DNA of 64,000 nt, taken from Desulfoluna limicola (GTDB lineage: Bacteria; Desulfobacterota; Desulfobacteria; Desulfobacterales; Desulfolunaceae). The position numbers and the translations under genes were made by a program. The stretch is taken from assembly GCF_021654575.1 (NCBI RefSeq), contig NZ_AP024488.1, positions 3,619,501 through 3,683,500 of the forward strand, written 5' to 3'. Positions within the stretch are counted from its first letter, which is position 1, and every line of letters starts with the position of its first letter. Shown in pieces: positions 16,778-26,764 of this stretch. Below the pieces are notes generated by a model. That model searched no databases. It saw nothing but the letters and a program-made list of their open reading frames with translations, and was not told the origin of the DNA.

Positions 16778-19204
16778 ATGACCCCACCGCCAGGATTCGC
16801 CACCATGCGTCACCGAGCTAAAAAACGCCACCACGGGCCCCGGGTCATGGCGTGGGGAATGGTATTGGTCATTCTGCTCTGTCTCCTTTCCCCCAAGGTC
16901 CCGGCTGCAGAACCGAAGGATGCCCTTCTCCCCCGGCGGGTTCTGCTTCTCTTCTCCTATCACCAGAGCCTCGCCTGGGAAGAAGAGATCTACGATGCCG
17001 TGAAAAAGGGCTTTCAGGAGTCGCCCTACTCCGTGGACCTCCACGTCGAGCACATGGATACCAAACGAACCCCCTATGACGCCCCTTACGAATCTCTGCT
17101 CGCGGAGCTTTACCGATACAAGTTCGCAAACAGCCCCTGGGACCTCATTATAGCCTGTGACAACAACGCCTTCGACTTTATGAGGTCTCGACATGCCACT
17201 CTTTTCCCAGGTGTTCCTGTGGTCTTTTGCGGGGTCAACTTTTTTCAGGATCAACAGATCGAGCAACTCCCTCTTTTTACCGGGGTGGCTGAAATATTCG
17301 ATGCAGCGCGCACCCTGGAGATCGCCCTCTCCCATCGCCCTGAAACCACAGAGCTCCATGTTCTCAACGACCATCTCCCAACAGGGATTGCCTGGACCAG
17401 AGCCATCCGCGAACAGCTCTTACCCTATGCGGGGCGCCTGAAAATCACCTACCTGCCCGACCTATCCATGGAACAACTCGAGGAACGGCTGTCACGCCTG
17501 CCGGACACGGCCCTGGTTCTCATGGGGGTCTATTTCAAGGATGGAAACAACCGGTTTTACCCCGAAGCAGAGAGCATGGGCCGCATCTCGCGAGCCTCAA
17601 GCGTTCCTGTATACGGCCTGCTCGACCTTTACCTCGGCCACGGCATGGTGGGCGGCAACCTCATCAACGGAACCAGTCAGGGGGAGCAGGCGGTGGCCCT
17701 TGGAAAAAGTATTCTCGGCGGTACAGCGCCCTGGGCCATTCCCGTGGTGAGGCGCGGAGCCAACCGCAATCTCTTCGACCACCTCCAGCTCGAACGATTC
17801 GGCATCCCGGCGCACCTCATCCCTGAGCAGAGCACCATTATCAACCGCCCCTTCTCCTTTTACAGCACCTACAAAACCCTTGTGTGGCTGTTCGGCGGCT
17901 ACAGTCTCCTTATCTCCACGGGAGTTTGCCTCCTCCTTATTCACGTGGCCAACCGCAGAAAAGTGGAGCATGCTCTCGAGCAGTCACGGGTCACCCTTGA
18001 ACGGAAGGTGCATGAGCGGACAGCCCAGCTCAGCAAGGCAAAAGAGAATGCCGAGGCCGCCAGCCATGCCAAGAGCACCTTCCTGGCCCACATGAGCCAT
18101 GAGCTTCGTACACCTTTAAATGCAATCATCGGTTTTTCCGGCCTCATGAAGCAGGAGGGCGATCTACCGGGCCACCATAAAGAAAATCTCGATATCGTTC
18201 TGAAAAGCGGAGAGCACCTCCTGGGCCTCATCAACGACATCCTGGAGTTCTCAAAAATTGAGGCCGGAAGCCTGGCGATGGACTGTACCCCTTTTCACCT
18301 GACGAACGCCCTGGATGCCGTGATTCAGGTGATGGCGCACCAGGCTCGAGAAAAGGGACTGAACTTTCAGTGTTCCCTGCAGGATGGGCTTCCTGTGTTT
18401 ATCATCGGCGACCGGCTTCGCATCCGCCAGGTGTTGATGAATCTCCTCGGCAATGCACTCAAATTCACAAAAGAGGGAGGCATTCACCTGTATATCAGCC
18501 ACAGCCCCAGCGGTGAGAGCAAAAACCTCCTGAACCTTCATTTCCACATTGAAGACACGGGCCAGGGAATTCCCACCGATGAACTGGACGACATCTTCGA
18601 CCCCTTTGCCCAGGGACGTCACATTCGCCACAGCGGCACAGGCACCGGCCTCGGCCTCACCATTTGCCGTCAGCTGGCCCAGCTCATGGGAGGGGACATC
18701 ACCGTTACGAGCACCCCCGGAAAAGGGTCCCTCTTTCGGTTCTCCATCCAAACCCAACGGGTGTATGAGTCCCACCTTCCTTCGGAAAACGCGCCCCCGG
18801 AGATCGCCCAGCCACCAAGGGAGGGGATCCGTATCCTTGTGGTGGATGATAACCCCACCAACCGCCTCTTCCTGAATCGGCTGCTCAGCACATCAGGGTA
18901 TGACGTCATCTGCGCCGAGGACGGAAAGGAGGCCATCCAACGATTCCACAACGATCACCCTCACCTCATCCTCATGGACCTGAAAATGCCTGTGATGGAC
19001 GGCATAGAAGCCACAAAACGCATCAAAGCCACCCCTGGGGGAGCCAGTGCCCCCATCATTGCCCTGACAGCCTGCAGCTTTGACTCCGACCGCCAGAAGG
19101 CTCTGGAGGCCGGCTGCGATGACTTTCTGGGGAAGCCCTTCCAGAAAACCGTTCTCTTTTCTCTCATTGAAAAGCACCTCACATTGCCCCCTGGTTCATC
19201 TTAA
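16778..19204 (+). CDS. Hybrid sensor histidine kinase with periplasmic ABC-substrate-binding-like sensor
   Basis: An 808-aa membrane sensor. After a signal/anchor segment (about 24-43) comes a periplasmic domain of about 300 residues resembling the ABC_sub_bind type sensors ([20 protein letters not shown]… [11 protein letters not shown]…), then a second membrane segment near 367-390 and a coiled coil. The phospho-accepting His441 lies in [14 protein letters not shown]1 and G2 boxes ([22 protein letters not shown]) are intact. A C-terminal receiver has Asp734 in [11 protein letters not shown]. The missing HPt domain must be supplied elsewhere. The ligand is unknown. It is a single gene, 500 bases from the divergent thiB operon. 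Confidence 0.88.
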   Translation: MTPPPGFATMRHRAKKRHHGPRVMAWGMVLVILLCLLSPKVPAAEPKDALLPRRVLLLFSYHQSLAWEEEIYDAVKKGFQESPYSVDLHVEHMDTKRTPYDAPYESLLAELYRYKFANSPWDLIIACDNNAFDFMRSRHATLFPGVPVVFCGVNFFQDQQIEQLPLFTGVAEIFDAARTLEIALSHRPETTELHVLNDHLPTGIAWTRAIREQLLPYAGRLKITYLPDLSMEQLEERLSRLPDTALVLMGVYFKDGNNRFYPEAESMGRISRASSVPVYGLLDLYLGHGMVGGNLINGTSQGEQAVALGKSILGGTAPWAIPVVRRGANRNLFDHLQLERFGIPAHLIPEQSTIINRPFSFYSTYKTLVWLFGGYSLLISTGVCLLLIHVANRRKVEHALEQSRVTLERKVHERTAQLSKAKENAEAASHAKSTFLAHMSHELRTPLNAIIGFSGLMKQEGDLPGHHKENLDIVLKSGEHLLGLINDILEFSKIEAGSLAMDCTPFHLTNALDAVIQVMAHQAREKGLNFQCSLQDGLPVFIIGDRLRIRQVLMNLLGNALKFTKEGGIHLYISHSPSGESKNLLNLHFHIEDTGQGIPTDELDDIFDPFAQGRHIRHSGTGTGLGLTICRQLAQLMGGDITVTSTPGKGSLFRFSIQTQRVYESHLPSENAPPEIAQPPREGIRILVVDDNPTNRLFLNRLLSTSGYDVICAEDGKEAIQRFHNDHPHLILMDLKMPVMDGIEATKRIKATPGGASAPIIALTACSFDSDRQKALEAGCDDFLGKPFQKTVLFSLIEKHLTLPPGSS

Positions 19205-19944
19205 CCCGGATCGTTCACAAAAAATCGATCGTGATTGTGGTGTGTTATTGTGAAAAATTTGGTTGTTTGAACAATGCAACGTGTAGGTCAGGGTTTGCTG
19301 CTCGATTTTCTCACCCTTCGGGCTATCCGGGTTAACGGCCTTGTCCTCCTCATTCATTGCCTTATTCGAAAATGCCAACCTGAGAGGCATGGAGGTCTCT
19401 TGGCCACACCGCCACCCCGTGACCATGGAAACTCTGACGGGGTATCAACCCGGCAACGAACGATACAAGCCAAGGTTGAAAGAGATGTCACAAATTATCG
19501 GGGTGATACTGCCCCTCGACATTCATGCATTTAAACGCCGGGTTAATATCCGCGATAACGTCGTCACCTCTCCCGGGTAAATGCCCCGAGAATATGGCTG
19601 AAACTGCATTTTCCGACGCCCCCGAACCGACCGTGGGACAAACCGGGATGCCCTTGTCTCAGTCAATGGCCTGAAGGGGAGCCCTGTCACGCCAAACAGC
19701 CTCATGTTCCCTTTCAGCCCACGATTTCAAGGCCATACCTCTCTCCCCTTGATCTTTACCCGCACCTTATGCAATGCTGTTCACCTCAACGAATCATCGC
19801 TTTTTCTCTATTGATAAAAAAATTTAGTTACCAAAGTTTACATCGCACCTTCCCGGGGGGGCAAACGGGTGTTGTGTGACGATAAAACGACCAGGTGGTC
19901 AGCCACGCCTGGCCCTTTTGGTCGTAAGGCAAGAGTGTCATACC
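19205..19944. other. 740-base intergenic region upstream of the TOMM cluster
   Basis: No supported gene, and no A/B repeat. It has A/T-rich stretches (19222-19270 and 19800-19840) unlike flanking genes. It is the likely site of promoter elements for the activator gene. Confidence 0.5.
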
Positions 19945-21444
19945 ATGAGCAACGAACGACATCTGCTTCAGAGGGATTTCTACAGGCTTCTTCTCCGCAT
20001 GGAAGGAGAAACCGAGTCCCCGGACAAAGCCCTTTCAGAAGCCCTCAGCCTGATGGTGGGAATCACCCAATCCCAGCTGGGTTATGTGGAGCTCCGAGAC
20101 CTGAACAATCAAGTCTGGTGGAGCACCCATGAACTGTCCGACAACGACGTGGACCTGGTGCGACAACGCATCTCCACCGGCATTATCGCCGAGACCCTCA
20201 CGCGTGGCGAAACCATCGTCACCCCTTCCGCCTTCCTTGACGAACGGTTCAAAGACAACCACAGCGTTCGCACAGCCCGCATCGAAGCTGTCCTCTGCGC
20301 GCCCATCTCGGACAACGAGACCAAGGGGGTTATCTACCTCGAAAGTGACAGGGGCTTTGGCTTCGATGCCGACGATCATGTCACCGAAGCCGAACTCTTC
20401 TCCCGCAAATTTTCGCCCCTTCTCAAGCAGTTTAAACGGCGATTGCTGGGGGCCCCCAACCATGACGATATCCTGGCATCCTCCAGAGCCCAGGGGATGA
20501 TGGGTCAATCCGACGCCTGGATTCAGGTGCTCAAAGAGGCCTCCACGGTTGCCCACTTTGATGTGACACTTCTCCTTACCGGAGAGACCGGAACCGGCAA
20601 AACCCAGCTGGCCCGCTACATCCACACCCTCAGCTCACGAAGGGAGGCCCCCTTTGTTCACGTTAACTGCGCCAACCTGCCTGACAATCTTGTGGAGAGC
20701 GAACTCTTCGGTGCCGTGCGCGGCGCACACTCCGGGGCCTACGCCGATCTACCGGGGAAAATTGAGGCAGCCGCAGGGGGGACCCTTTTTCTCGATGAGG
20801 TGGGGGAGCTCCCCATGCCCGTTCAAGCCAAATTTCTTCAATTTGTGGAAGAAGGGGTCTACTACCCCCTGGGGGCCCTCACCCCCAGAAAAGTGGATGC
20901 CCGGATCATCACGGCATCCAACATAAATTTTGAGCAGGCCATTGAGGCAAAAACCTTTCGTGCCGACCTCTTCTATCGCCTCTCCGTCGTTCAGCAGAAC
21001 CTCCCCTCCCTTGACCAGCGGCGTGAGGACATTGCAGAGCTGGTAAGTTATTTCACCGAAAAACACTGCAGGCATTTCAACATTCCCCTGCTCACCGTCA
21101 CCCCGGACACCTTGGACGACCTTTCCAGGAGGCATTACCCCGGAAACATCCGGCAACTTGAAAACCTAGTCCAGCGGGCCATCGTCAGGGCCTCCACCGC
21201 CGGGTCCGCAACCATTACGGGGACCCACACGGAAAAGGACCGGGCCCAATTAGCGGTTGCTCCTTCGGACCACACCTACCGTGAAGGAAAAGAAGAGTGG
21301 GAACGTGAATTCATCCTGAAGCACCTTCGGGAAAACCGATGGAATGTGAGTCAGACCGCACGCAAGCTTGGGGTTTCACGGTCTCAGCTCAACAACCTGG
21401 TCAAGCAGCATCAACTGGAAAGGGAGTTCGGTTCCGCCTCATGA
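19945..21444 (+). CDS. Sigma-54-type AAA+ transcriptional activator with GAF domain
   Basis: A 499-aa regulator. An N-terminal GAF-like sensor covers about 10-170, then an AAA+ domain with Walker A GETGTGKT at 213-220 and Walker B GGTLFLDEVGELP, then a Fis-type helix-turn-helix (NVSQTARKLGVSRSQLNNL). The loop that contacts sigma-54, normally GAFTGA, is GAHSGA at 260-265. Loss of the Phe is unusual and may alter or abolish sigma-54 contact. The start at 19945 (MSNERHLL) is preferred over 19876, although its SD is weak. It precedes the TOMM kinase/cyclase gene by 276 bases on the same strand and is the likely cluster regulator, which is inference from position. Confidence 0.88.
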   Translation: MSNERHLLQRDFYRLLLRMEGETESPDKALSEALSLMVGITQSQLGYVELRDLNNQVWWSTHELSDNDVDLVRQRISTGIIAETLTRGETIVTPSAFLDERFKDNHSVRTARIEAVLCAPISDNETKGVIYLESDRGFGFDADDHVTEAELFSRKFSPLLKQFKRRLLGAPNHDDILASSRAQGMMGQSDAWIQVLKEASTVAHFDVTLLLTGETGTGKTQLARYIHTLSSRREAPFVHVNCANLPDNLVESELFGAVRGAHSGAYADLPGKIEAAAGGTLFLDEVGELPMPVQAKFLQFVEEGVYYPLGALTPRKVDARIITASNINFEQAIEAKTFRADLFYRLSVVQQNLPSLDQRREDIAELVSYFTEKHCRHFNIPLLTVTPDTLDDLSRRHYPGNIRQLENLVQRAIVRASTAGSATITGTHTEKDRAQLAVAPSDHTYREGKEEWEREFILKHLRENRWNVSQTARKLGVSRSQLNNLVKQHQLEREFGSAS

Positions 21445-21575
21445 ACCATCGCAGCCACGCGTGAGCAACAGAAAGAATCGGGCACATAAAGGGCAACGTG
21501 TTTCCCCAACAGCTTATCCCTCTTACCCGTCAGACGGGGAAGACGGCATCATAAGTCACCGCTGAAAAAAATCTC

Positions 21576-21676
21576 ACGGGCGAAGCCCGTCAGGGAATAT
21601 GACGAACCCGAGGAACGAGGGGGCGGATCATTCACGAACCCGCTTTCGAGGTGGCACACCTCGCCGCCGGTAAGGC
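21576..21676 (-). repeat. Type A structured intergenic repeat
   Basis: On the minus strand: a degenerate CCGGCGG start, hairpin GAGGTG-TGC-CACCTC, loop TCGTTCCTC, and terminal hairpin ACGGGC-TTC-GCCCGT. It lies between the activator and kinase genes. Confidence 0.8.
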
Positions 21677-21720
21677 AAGGCTGAGTAGTTACTGATATAT
21701 TTTCCGGAGTACAGCACCGC

Positions 21721-24700
21721 ATGAGAAAGATGAGACAAATCCCTGCAGGAACACTCCTTGCCGGCCGCTACCGTGTGGACGGTACCCTGGGCAAAGGTGG
21801 ATACGGTTGTGTCTATGGATGCAGCCAGGTAAGCACGGGGCAAAAAGTGGCTCTTAAGCTCCTCGCCCCTGACGTGGGCGAGGACGCCCCCCCCATGGCC
21901 CACCAGCTGGCACGATTTCAACGGGAGGTGGACCTCTGCGCCAGTCTTCACCACCCCAACATTGTTCGAATTCTCGACAAGGGACGCACGGAAGACGAAA
22001 CCCTTTTCATCGCCTTTGAATTTGTCCCTGGCATCACCCTGAAAGAGCACCTCGCCCGAAAAAAACATCTCACGGCCACAGAGGCCAAAGACATCATGGG
22101 GCAGGTCATGGAGGCCCTCGCCCATGCCCATGACCTGGGCGTGATCCACAGGGACCTCAAACCCGCCAACATCATGGTGAATGAAACCGGCACACGGTGC
22201 CATGTAAAAATTCTGGACTTTGGCCTCGCCACCCTGGTGGAAGAGGCCCGGCCCATGAGCTATGAAAGCCTGACCCTGACACGACAGGCAGTGGGGACCC
22301 CCTCGTACTGCGCTCCGGAGCAGCTCCGTGGCGAGCCCCCCAGCCCCTCTTCGGACCTCTACGCCTGGGGCCTTCTCTTCCTTGAATGCCTCACGGGTCA
22401 ACCCGTCTTCTCTTGCGGCAACCTGGCCGAAGTGTACCATATGCAGCTCAGCCCCAGAGAGGTACCCCTTCCGGCAGCCTTGGCCGGGCACCCCCTGGGT
22501 CAGCTTCTCCGCAAGGTTCTGAAAAAATCAAGGCAAGACCGTTTCGACGCCACCACCACCCTCTGGGATGAACTCAACCGCCTGCACTTAGGCGATCTGG
22601 TGGGTGAAATATGCCTTCCCATGGGGCATCAAGGTTCCGGACCGTCCCCTGTAGGCACCGGCCACACAAACTCCTCCGGCCATCACGGTGGAGAAAAACG
22701 CCAGGTCACCATGCTCTGCATCAGCCTCTCGGTTGCCGGGGACAAAGAGCCGGAACTGGAAACCCTCAACGAAATCCTGAAGGACCAGCTCACCGTCTGT
22801 GGCGAAATTGCCGAACGTTTCGGCGGCCACATCAATGGAGCCCTTGGAGACCGGCTTATCATCTCTTTCGGTTACCCGAGGGTCACCGATGCCGATGCGC
22901 GGCTTGCCGGCCGCACCGCCCTTACGATGGCCGAGACCATCCGAGGCCGAAGCAACCTTCTTAAAAAACGTGATGGCATTACCCTTGCTCTCCAGGGAGG
23001 CCTCCACACAGGGCCGGTCCTCCTCGGTGCCGACGGCATGGCCTCCGGCCCCACGGCCAACGCAGCCATACGACTGGAAACCCTTGCCGAGCCCGGCACC
23101 CTTCTCGTGAGTGAAACCTCCCGCAGCCTCCTGAAGCAGCACCTGACATTTGAAAAGGCCGGCACCGAACGCATCGGCGCCACCTCCCGTCCCACGACCA
23201 CCTACCGCCTTGTGGGTGAGGCCATGGCTGAAGCCCTCGACCTGAAGGGAACGGGGACACCAAACGGAGACCTCATCGGACGAGATACAGAACTCAGCGC
23301 CCTGCATGCCTGCTGGCAGAAGACGATGAAGGGGGACTCTCCCTGCCTTCTTCTCACGGGGGACGCAGGGATTGGCAAGTCACGGCTGGTGAGGGAGCTG
23401 CAAGGGTTTGTGGCACGAACGGACCACGCACTCAAGGAAGGGCGATGCCTTCCCGAGCACAAAAACAACGCCCTGTTTCCCGTGATCCAGATGGTTCGAA
23501 GCCATCTTAACATTCAAAAAGAGAAACCCACCGAAGAGGTTCTTGCCCTCCTGGAGGAAACCCTGCGGGAATTGGGGTGTGAGATGAAGCAGGTGATGCC
23601 CGTTATCAGCGCATGGTTCTCCCTTCCCCTGCCTGAAGGATACGCCCCTTCGGACCTCTCGCCCGACCGCCAGAAATCCATTCTCATGGAAACCCTTCTT
23701 GCGCTCTTCCATGAAATGGGCGACGGGGCCCCCTTGCTCCTCGTCTTCGAAGACCTTCACTGGGCCGACCCCACCACGCTGTCCTTTCTGGGGGACCTCC
23801 TGGCCACCCCGGGAAATCAGACCTTTGTGCTTCTCACCGGTCGGCCCGAGTTTACAGCCCCCTGGCCCGAGGGCCTGGTATCTCCCATGACCCTTTCCGG
23901 CCTGGACACGCAGAGCGCTGCTGCCTTCGTCCAAAAGGTCGTGGGGCACAAAAAACTCAGTGACGAGTTGATCAAAAATGTCATCACCCGCACCGATGGG
24001 GTGCCCCTCTTTCTTGAAGAGCTCACCCGCATGCTCGTGGACTCCCACCTGGTGGAAAAAAGCGGGATCTACACCCTGGAGGGGGACTTTCAGTCCGCCG
24101 CCATTCCCGTCACCCTCCGGGATCTTCTCACCAGCAGGCTGGATCGCCTGGGGCCTGCCCGGGAGACCCTGCAGCTCGCCTCGGTCATCGGCCGCGAATT
24201 CGACTACGACCTTCTCGCCACGGCGTCTCTTGTGGATGAAAGCACCCTTCAGCTCCACATGGACGAGCTGGTCCATGCCGGGCTCATCTACCGGCAGCTG
24301 AAAATCGGCTCCCCCCTTTACATCTTCCATCATGCCCTGATTCGGGACGCCGCCTGCGACACCTTGCTCAGCTCTTCCCGAAAAGCCTGTCACGCCCGCA
24401 TCGCCCACGTCCTTGAATCTCAATGCGATGAGGCAGACACCGAGCAGATCGCCGTCGTCGCCGCCCACCATGCCGGCGCCGGGCAATTCAGCGAAGCCGT
24501 GCTCTTTGGCACCAAAGCGGCCCGCAGCCTCCTCAACAAATCGGTCCACTCAGAAGCCATGTCCCATGCCGACCTGGTGTTGGAGTGGATCCCCCACCTG
24601 CCACCCGAGAATCAAAAAGCGATGGAGCTGGACATCAACGGCATCCGGACCCAAGCCCTTATGGCCGGGGTGGGGTGGGCTCACCCGAGCGTCAAAGCAT

Positions 24701-25767
24701 GCGTGGAGAGATCCCAGGCCCTGCTCAAAGAACTGGGACCCGGTCCCCACTCCGTGCCCACCCTATGGTCCCTCATCACGTATCACCACGTGGCGAGTCA
24801 CCGAAAAGAGACCCGACAGCTCACAGATGAGTTGATGGCCCTTGTCGAAACCTCTGGAGATGAGGGGCTCTGCGCAGCCGCTTATTCGTTGGCAGGACAA
24901 TCCGCCTTTATTGACGGCCGCTACGTCGAGTCGGATGCCCTGCTCGAAAAAGCCCTCTCCCTCTACGACCCGGAAAAACACAATGACCACGGCCGTCTCT
25001 TCGGCATCGACACCCGGGTCTGGGCATCCTCCGCCCTTGCCATCGTTCGCTGGTTTCGAGGGGACGACGACGCCGCGGAAGAACTCTGGGAAGACGCCAT
25101 CTTCTGGGCCCGCATGCTGAACCACATCCCCTCCATGGGTATCGCCCTGTTCTACCGCAGCCAGATACTTCAATTTGCAGAAGACAAACCGGCCACAGCG
25201 GAGACTACCGGTGAGCTCCTTGCCCTCTCCGCCCAATACGGCCTGCCGGCATACGAAGGATACGCTGCCGTCCTTTACGCTTGGGCCACCGGCGACAACA
25301 CCACCCTGGAGCAGGTTCTCAATGCACTGAAACAAATGGGATGCATGCTGGGCCTCACCCAGTTTACCTCTCTCCTTGCGGATACCGGCGCCTGTCTCAC
25401 CACCCCTGAGAATGCCGTAACCTGCATGGATGAATGCATTGCATTGGGTAACGAGTTAAACGAGCCATATTACCAGGCAGAACTTTACAGACGAAAGGCC
25501 TCCTACCTGCTTCGTTCTGATGCAGAGCCGAGTCGGATTCGAACAGCCCTTGAAGAGGCAGCCACCCATGCCAGCCACCAGGGCATGGAACGAACGGAAA
25601 CCCTGGCGCTCTTTGAGCTGGTACGCCAGTTCGACGGATCCCGGAAAAACAGGGACAGGCTCACGGCACTGATGCAGAAACACCCCAATTTATTGGATTC
25701 ATTAAAAAGCAATGGCGCGTCAGCCGCCCAACCCCCAGAAGTACAACGCTGTAAGGAGAAACCATGA
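21721..25767 (+). CDS. TOMM-system Ser/Thr kinase, cyclase-like and ATPase fusion protein
   Basis: A 1348-aa soluble protein. Kinase domain at 17-285: glycine loop GKGGYGCVYG, Lys46, HRDLKPAN with Asp145, DFG at 167-169, APE at 198-200. A class III cyclase-like domain follows at about 326-497; Asp378 and the Asn447/Arg451 pair are kept, but the first metal Asp is replaced by Ser335, so cyclase activity is doubtful. Next is an AAA/STAND ATPase with Walker A TGDAGIGKSR (about 547-556) and a Walker B in LLLVFEDLHWADP, then a long helical, TPR-like C-terminus. This order matches, from memory, the 'TOMM system kinase/cyclase fusion protein' family of Burkholderia clusters. The stop overlaps the first precursor start (ATGA). 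Confidence 0.92.
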   Translation: MRKMRQIPAGTLLAGRYRVDGTLGKGGYGCVYGCSQVSTGQKVALKLLAPDVGEDAPPMAHQLARFQREVDLCASLHHPNIVRILDKGRTEDETLFIAFEFVPGITLKEHLARKKHLTATEAKDIMGQVMEALAHAHDLGVIHRDLKPANIMVNETGTRCHVKILDFGLATLVEEARPMSYESLTLTRQAVGTPSYCAPEQLRGEPPSPSSDLYAWGLLFLECLTGQPVFSCGNLAEVYHMQLSPREVPLPAALAGHPLGQLLRKVLKKSRQDRFDATTTLWDELNRLHLGDLVGEICLPMGHQGSGPSPVGTGHTNSSGHHGGEKRQVTMLCISLSVAGDKEPELETLNEILKDQLTVCGEIAERFGGHINGALGDRLIISFGYPRVTDADARLAGRTALTMAETIRGRSNLLKKRDGITLALQGGLHTGPVLLGADGMASGPTANAAIRLETLAEPGTLLVSETSRSLLKQHLTFEKAGTERIGATSRPTTTYRLVGEAMAEALDLKGTGTPNGDLIGRDTELSALHACWQKTMKGDSPCLLLTGDAGIGKSRLVRELQGFVARTDHALKEGRCLPEHKNNALFPVIQMVRSHLNIQKEKPTEEVLALLEETLRELGCEMKQVMPVISAWFSLPLPEGYAPSDLSPDRQKSILMETLLALFHEMGDGAPLLLVFEDLHWADPTTLSFLGDLLATPGNQTFVLLTGRPEFTAPWPEGLVSPMTLSGLDTQSAAAFVQKVVGHKKLSDELIKNVITRTDGVPLFLEELTRMLVDSHLVEKSGIYTLEGDFQSAAIPVTLRDLLTSRLDRLGPARETLQLASVIGREFDYDLLATASLVDESTLQLHMDELVHAGLIYRQLKIGSPLYIFHHALIRDAACDTLLSSSRKACHARIAHVLESQCDEADTEQIAVVAAHHAGAGQFSEAVLFGTKAARSLLNKSVHSEAMSHADLVLEWIPHLPPENQKAMELDINGIRTQALMAGVGWAHPSVKACVERSQALLKELGPGPHSVPTLWSLITYHHVASHRKETRQLTDELMALVETSGDEGLCAAAYSLAGQSAFIDGRYVESDALLEKALSLYDPEKHNDHGRLFGIDTRVWASSALAIVRWFRGDDDAAEELWEDAIFWARMLNHIPSMGIALFYRSQILQFAEDKPATAETTGELLALSAQYGLPAYEGYAAVLYAWATGDNTTLEQVLNALKQMGCMLGLTQFTSLLADTGACLTTPENAVTCMDECIALGNELNEPYYQAELYRRKASYLLRSDAEPSRIRTALEEAATHASHQGMERTETLALFELVRQFDGSRKNRDRLTALMQKHPNLLDSLKSNGASAAQPPEVQRCKEKP

Positions 25768-26120
25768 GCACTGCAAAACACCTGGCCACCTATGACAAGT
25801 TCCTCAAGTTACGATCTGTTGCAGTCCAGGCCGTCGCCCTGGCCTGGCATGACCCCGTCTTTAAAGAAGCGTTTAAAGAGGACCCGGTCAGCGCCATGAA
25901 GGTCTACTTTAACTATGACTTCCCCTTTGACATCGACTTTATTGGAGACAAAGAGGGCCGTGAAGACGATTACCAGTGGAACCCCACGGGTACCGGCGGA
26001 TGGGTCGGACCGAACAACACCCTGGAGCTGGTTCTCCCCCCCAAGCCCCCCAAAGGCCAGGAAGCACTGGCCCTGGCCGCATACAACGCAAACCACCTGA
26101 CTTTCCTCACGCCCAAATAA
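25764..26120 (+). CDS. TOMM precursor-like protein 1 (NHLP-type leader, no cysteine)
   Basis: A 118-aa protein. The N-terminal 90 residues resemble nitrile-hydratase-type leader peptides: AVALAWHDPVFKEAFKEDP, then a variable segment ending LELVLPPKPP. The tail GQEALALAAYNANHLTFLTPK would be the core. It has no cysteine at all and only a few Thr near the C-terminus, so any modification would need Thr. It appears to belong to the paired BMA_0021/BMA_0022-type precursors, from memory. The ATG overlaps the kinase stop and has SD AAGGAG. It is a paralogue of the next gene (shared PPKP and ALAAYN). Confidence 0.82.
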   Translation: MSTAKHLATYDKFLKLRSVAVQAVALAWHDPVFKEAFKEDPVSAMKVYFNYDFPFDIDFIGDKEGREDDYQWNPTGTGGWVGPNNTLELVLPPKPPKGQEALALAAYNANHLTFLTPK

Positions 26121-26186
26121 TAGGCACCGTTCCACAACGCGTTGTTCACCCATTCATTTATGAGCCACTGAAAAGGAGACATCCCC

Positions 26187-26558
26187 ATGGCCATCGACAA
26201 CCGACTTCCCAGCTACGAATCATTCCTCGAATTTCAGGAAGTGTACCTTCGCGCCATCGCCCTCTCATGGAAAGACGAACGCTTTCGTGACCTGCTTCTG
26301 GAAGATGCCGGCAAGGCCCTTCAAGAGTACTTCGGGTACAAAAGCCCCTGGAACATAAACATCAACGTGGCCCGGCCCGAAGAGAGCAATCAGCGCTGGT
26401 ACCCATCAACGGAAGAGTGCCCCGGTCACTGGAAGCTTCCTAAAAACCGCTTCATCTACGGTGTGCCGCCCAAACCGGAAATAGACGAAGACGAGATGGC
26501 CATCGCCCTGGCCGCCTACAACGACTCCGGCCCCGGTTACCTCTTTACCTGCTGCTAA
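26187..26558 (+). CDS. TOMM precursor-like protein 2 (NHLP-type leader, Cys-Cys C-terminus)
   Basis: A 123-aa paralogue of the preceding protein. The leader part has AIALSWKDERFRDLLLEDAGKA and ends YGVPPKP; the putative core DEMAIALAAYNDSGPGYLFTCC ends in Thr-Cys-Cys, the kind of residues YcaO enzymes turn into thiazolines or oxazolines. A further Cys lies in STEECPGHW. The SD is AAAAGGAG, 7-8 bases before ATG. The 66-base gap from precursor 1 and 206 bases to the YcaO gene keep the same strand, so the genes are probably one operon. No peptidase or exporter gene is nearby. Confidence 0.85.
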   Translation: MAIDNRLPSYESFLEFQEVYLRAIALSWKDERFRDLLLEDAGKALQEYFGYKSPWNININVARPEESNQRWYPSTEECPGHWKLPKNRFIYGVPPKPEIDEDEMAIALAAYNDSGPGYLFTCC

Positions 26559-26627
26559 TTCAAAAGAGCCTTCGGCAGCCACACTTTGTTTGACAAACAG
26601 ATTTTCTCAAAATCGTTAAGCAAACCC

Positions 26628-26714
26628 TCGCGCATGCTCTCGCCCCTCATTCCTCGGGTCGAAAGCATGCGCAACCTGGGGGCCAGGGGATCATCCCCTG
26701 GCCGCCGGAGGCAA
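26628..26714 (-). repeat. Type A repeat with inverted, covarying arm
   Basis: Hairpin CCAGGGGAT/ATCCCCTGG, then an arm with outer stem AGCATGCGC/GCGCATGCT. The conserved loop is in the opposite orientation to other copies. A type B remnant (TTTGACAAACAGATTTT) precedes it at 26588. Confidence 0.82.
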
Positions 26715-26764
26715 GTTGAATAGATACTTTTTTTTAACACCTCCATCCCTATATCCGGTGTGCC

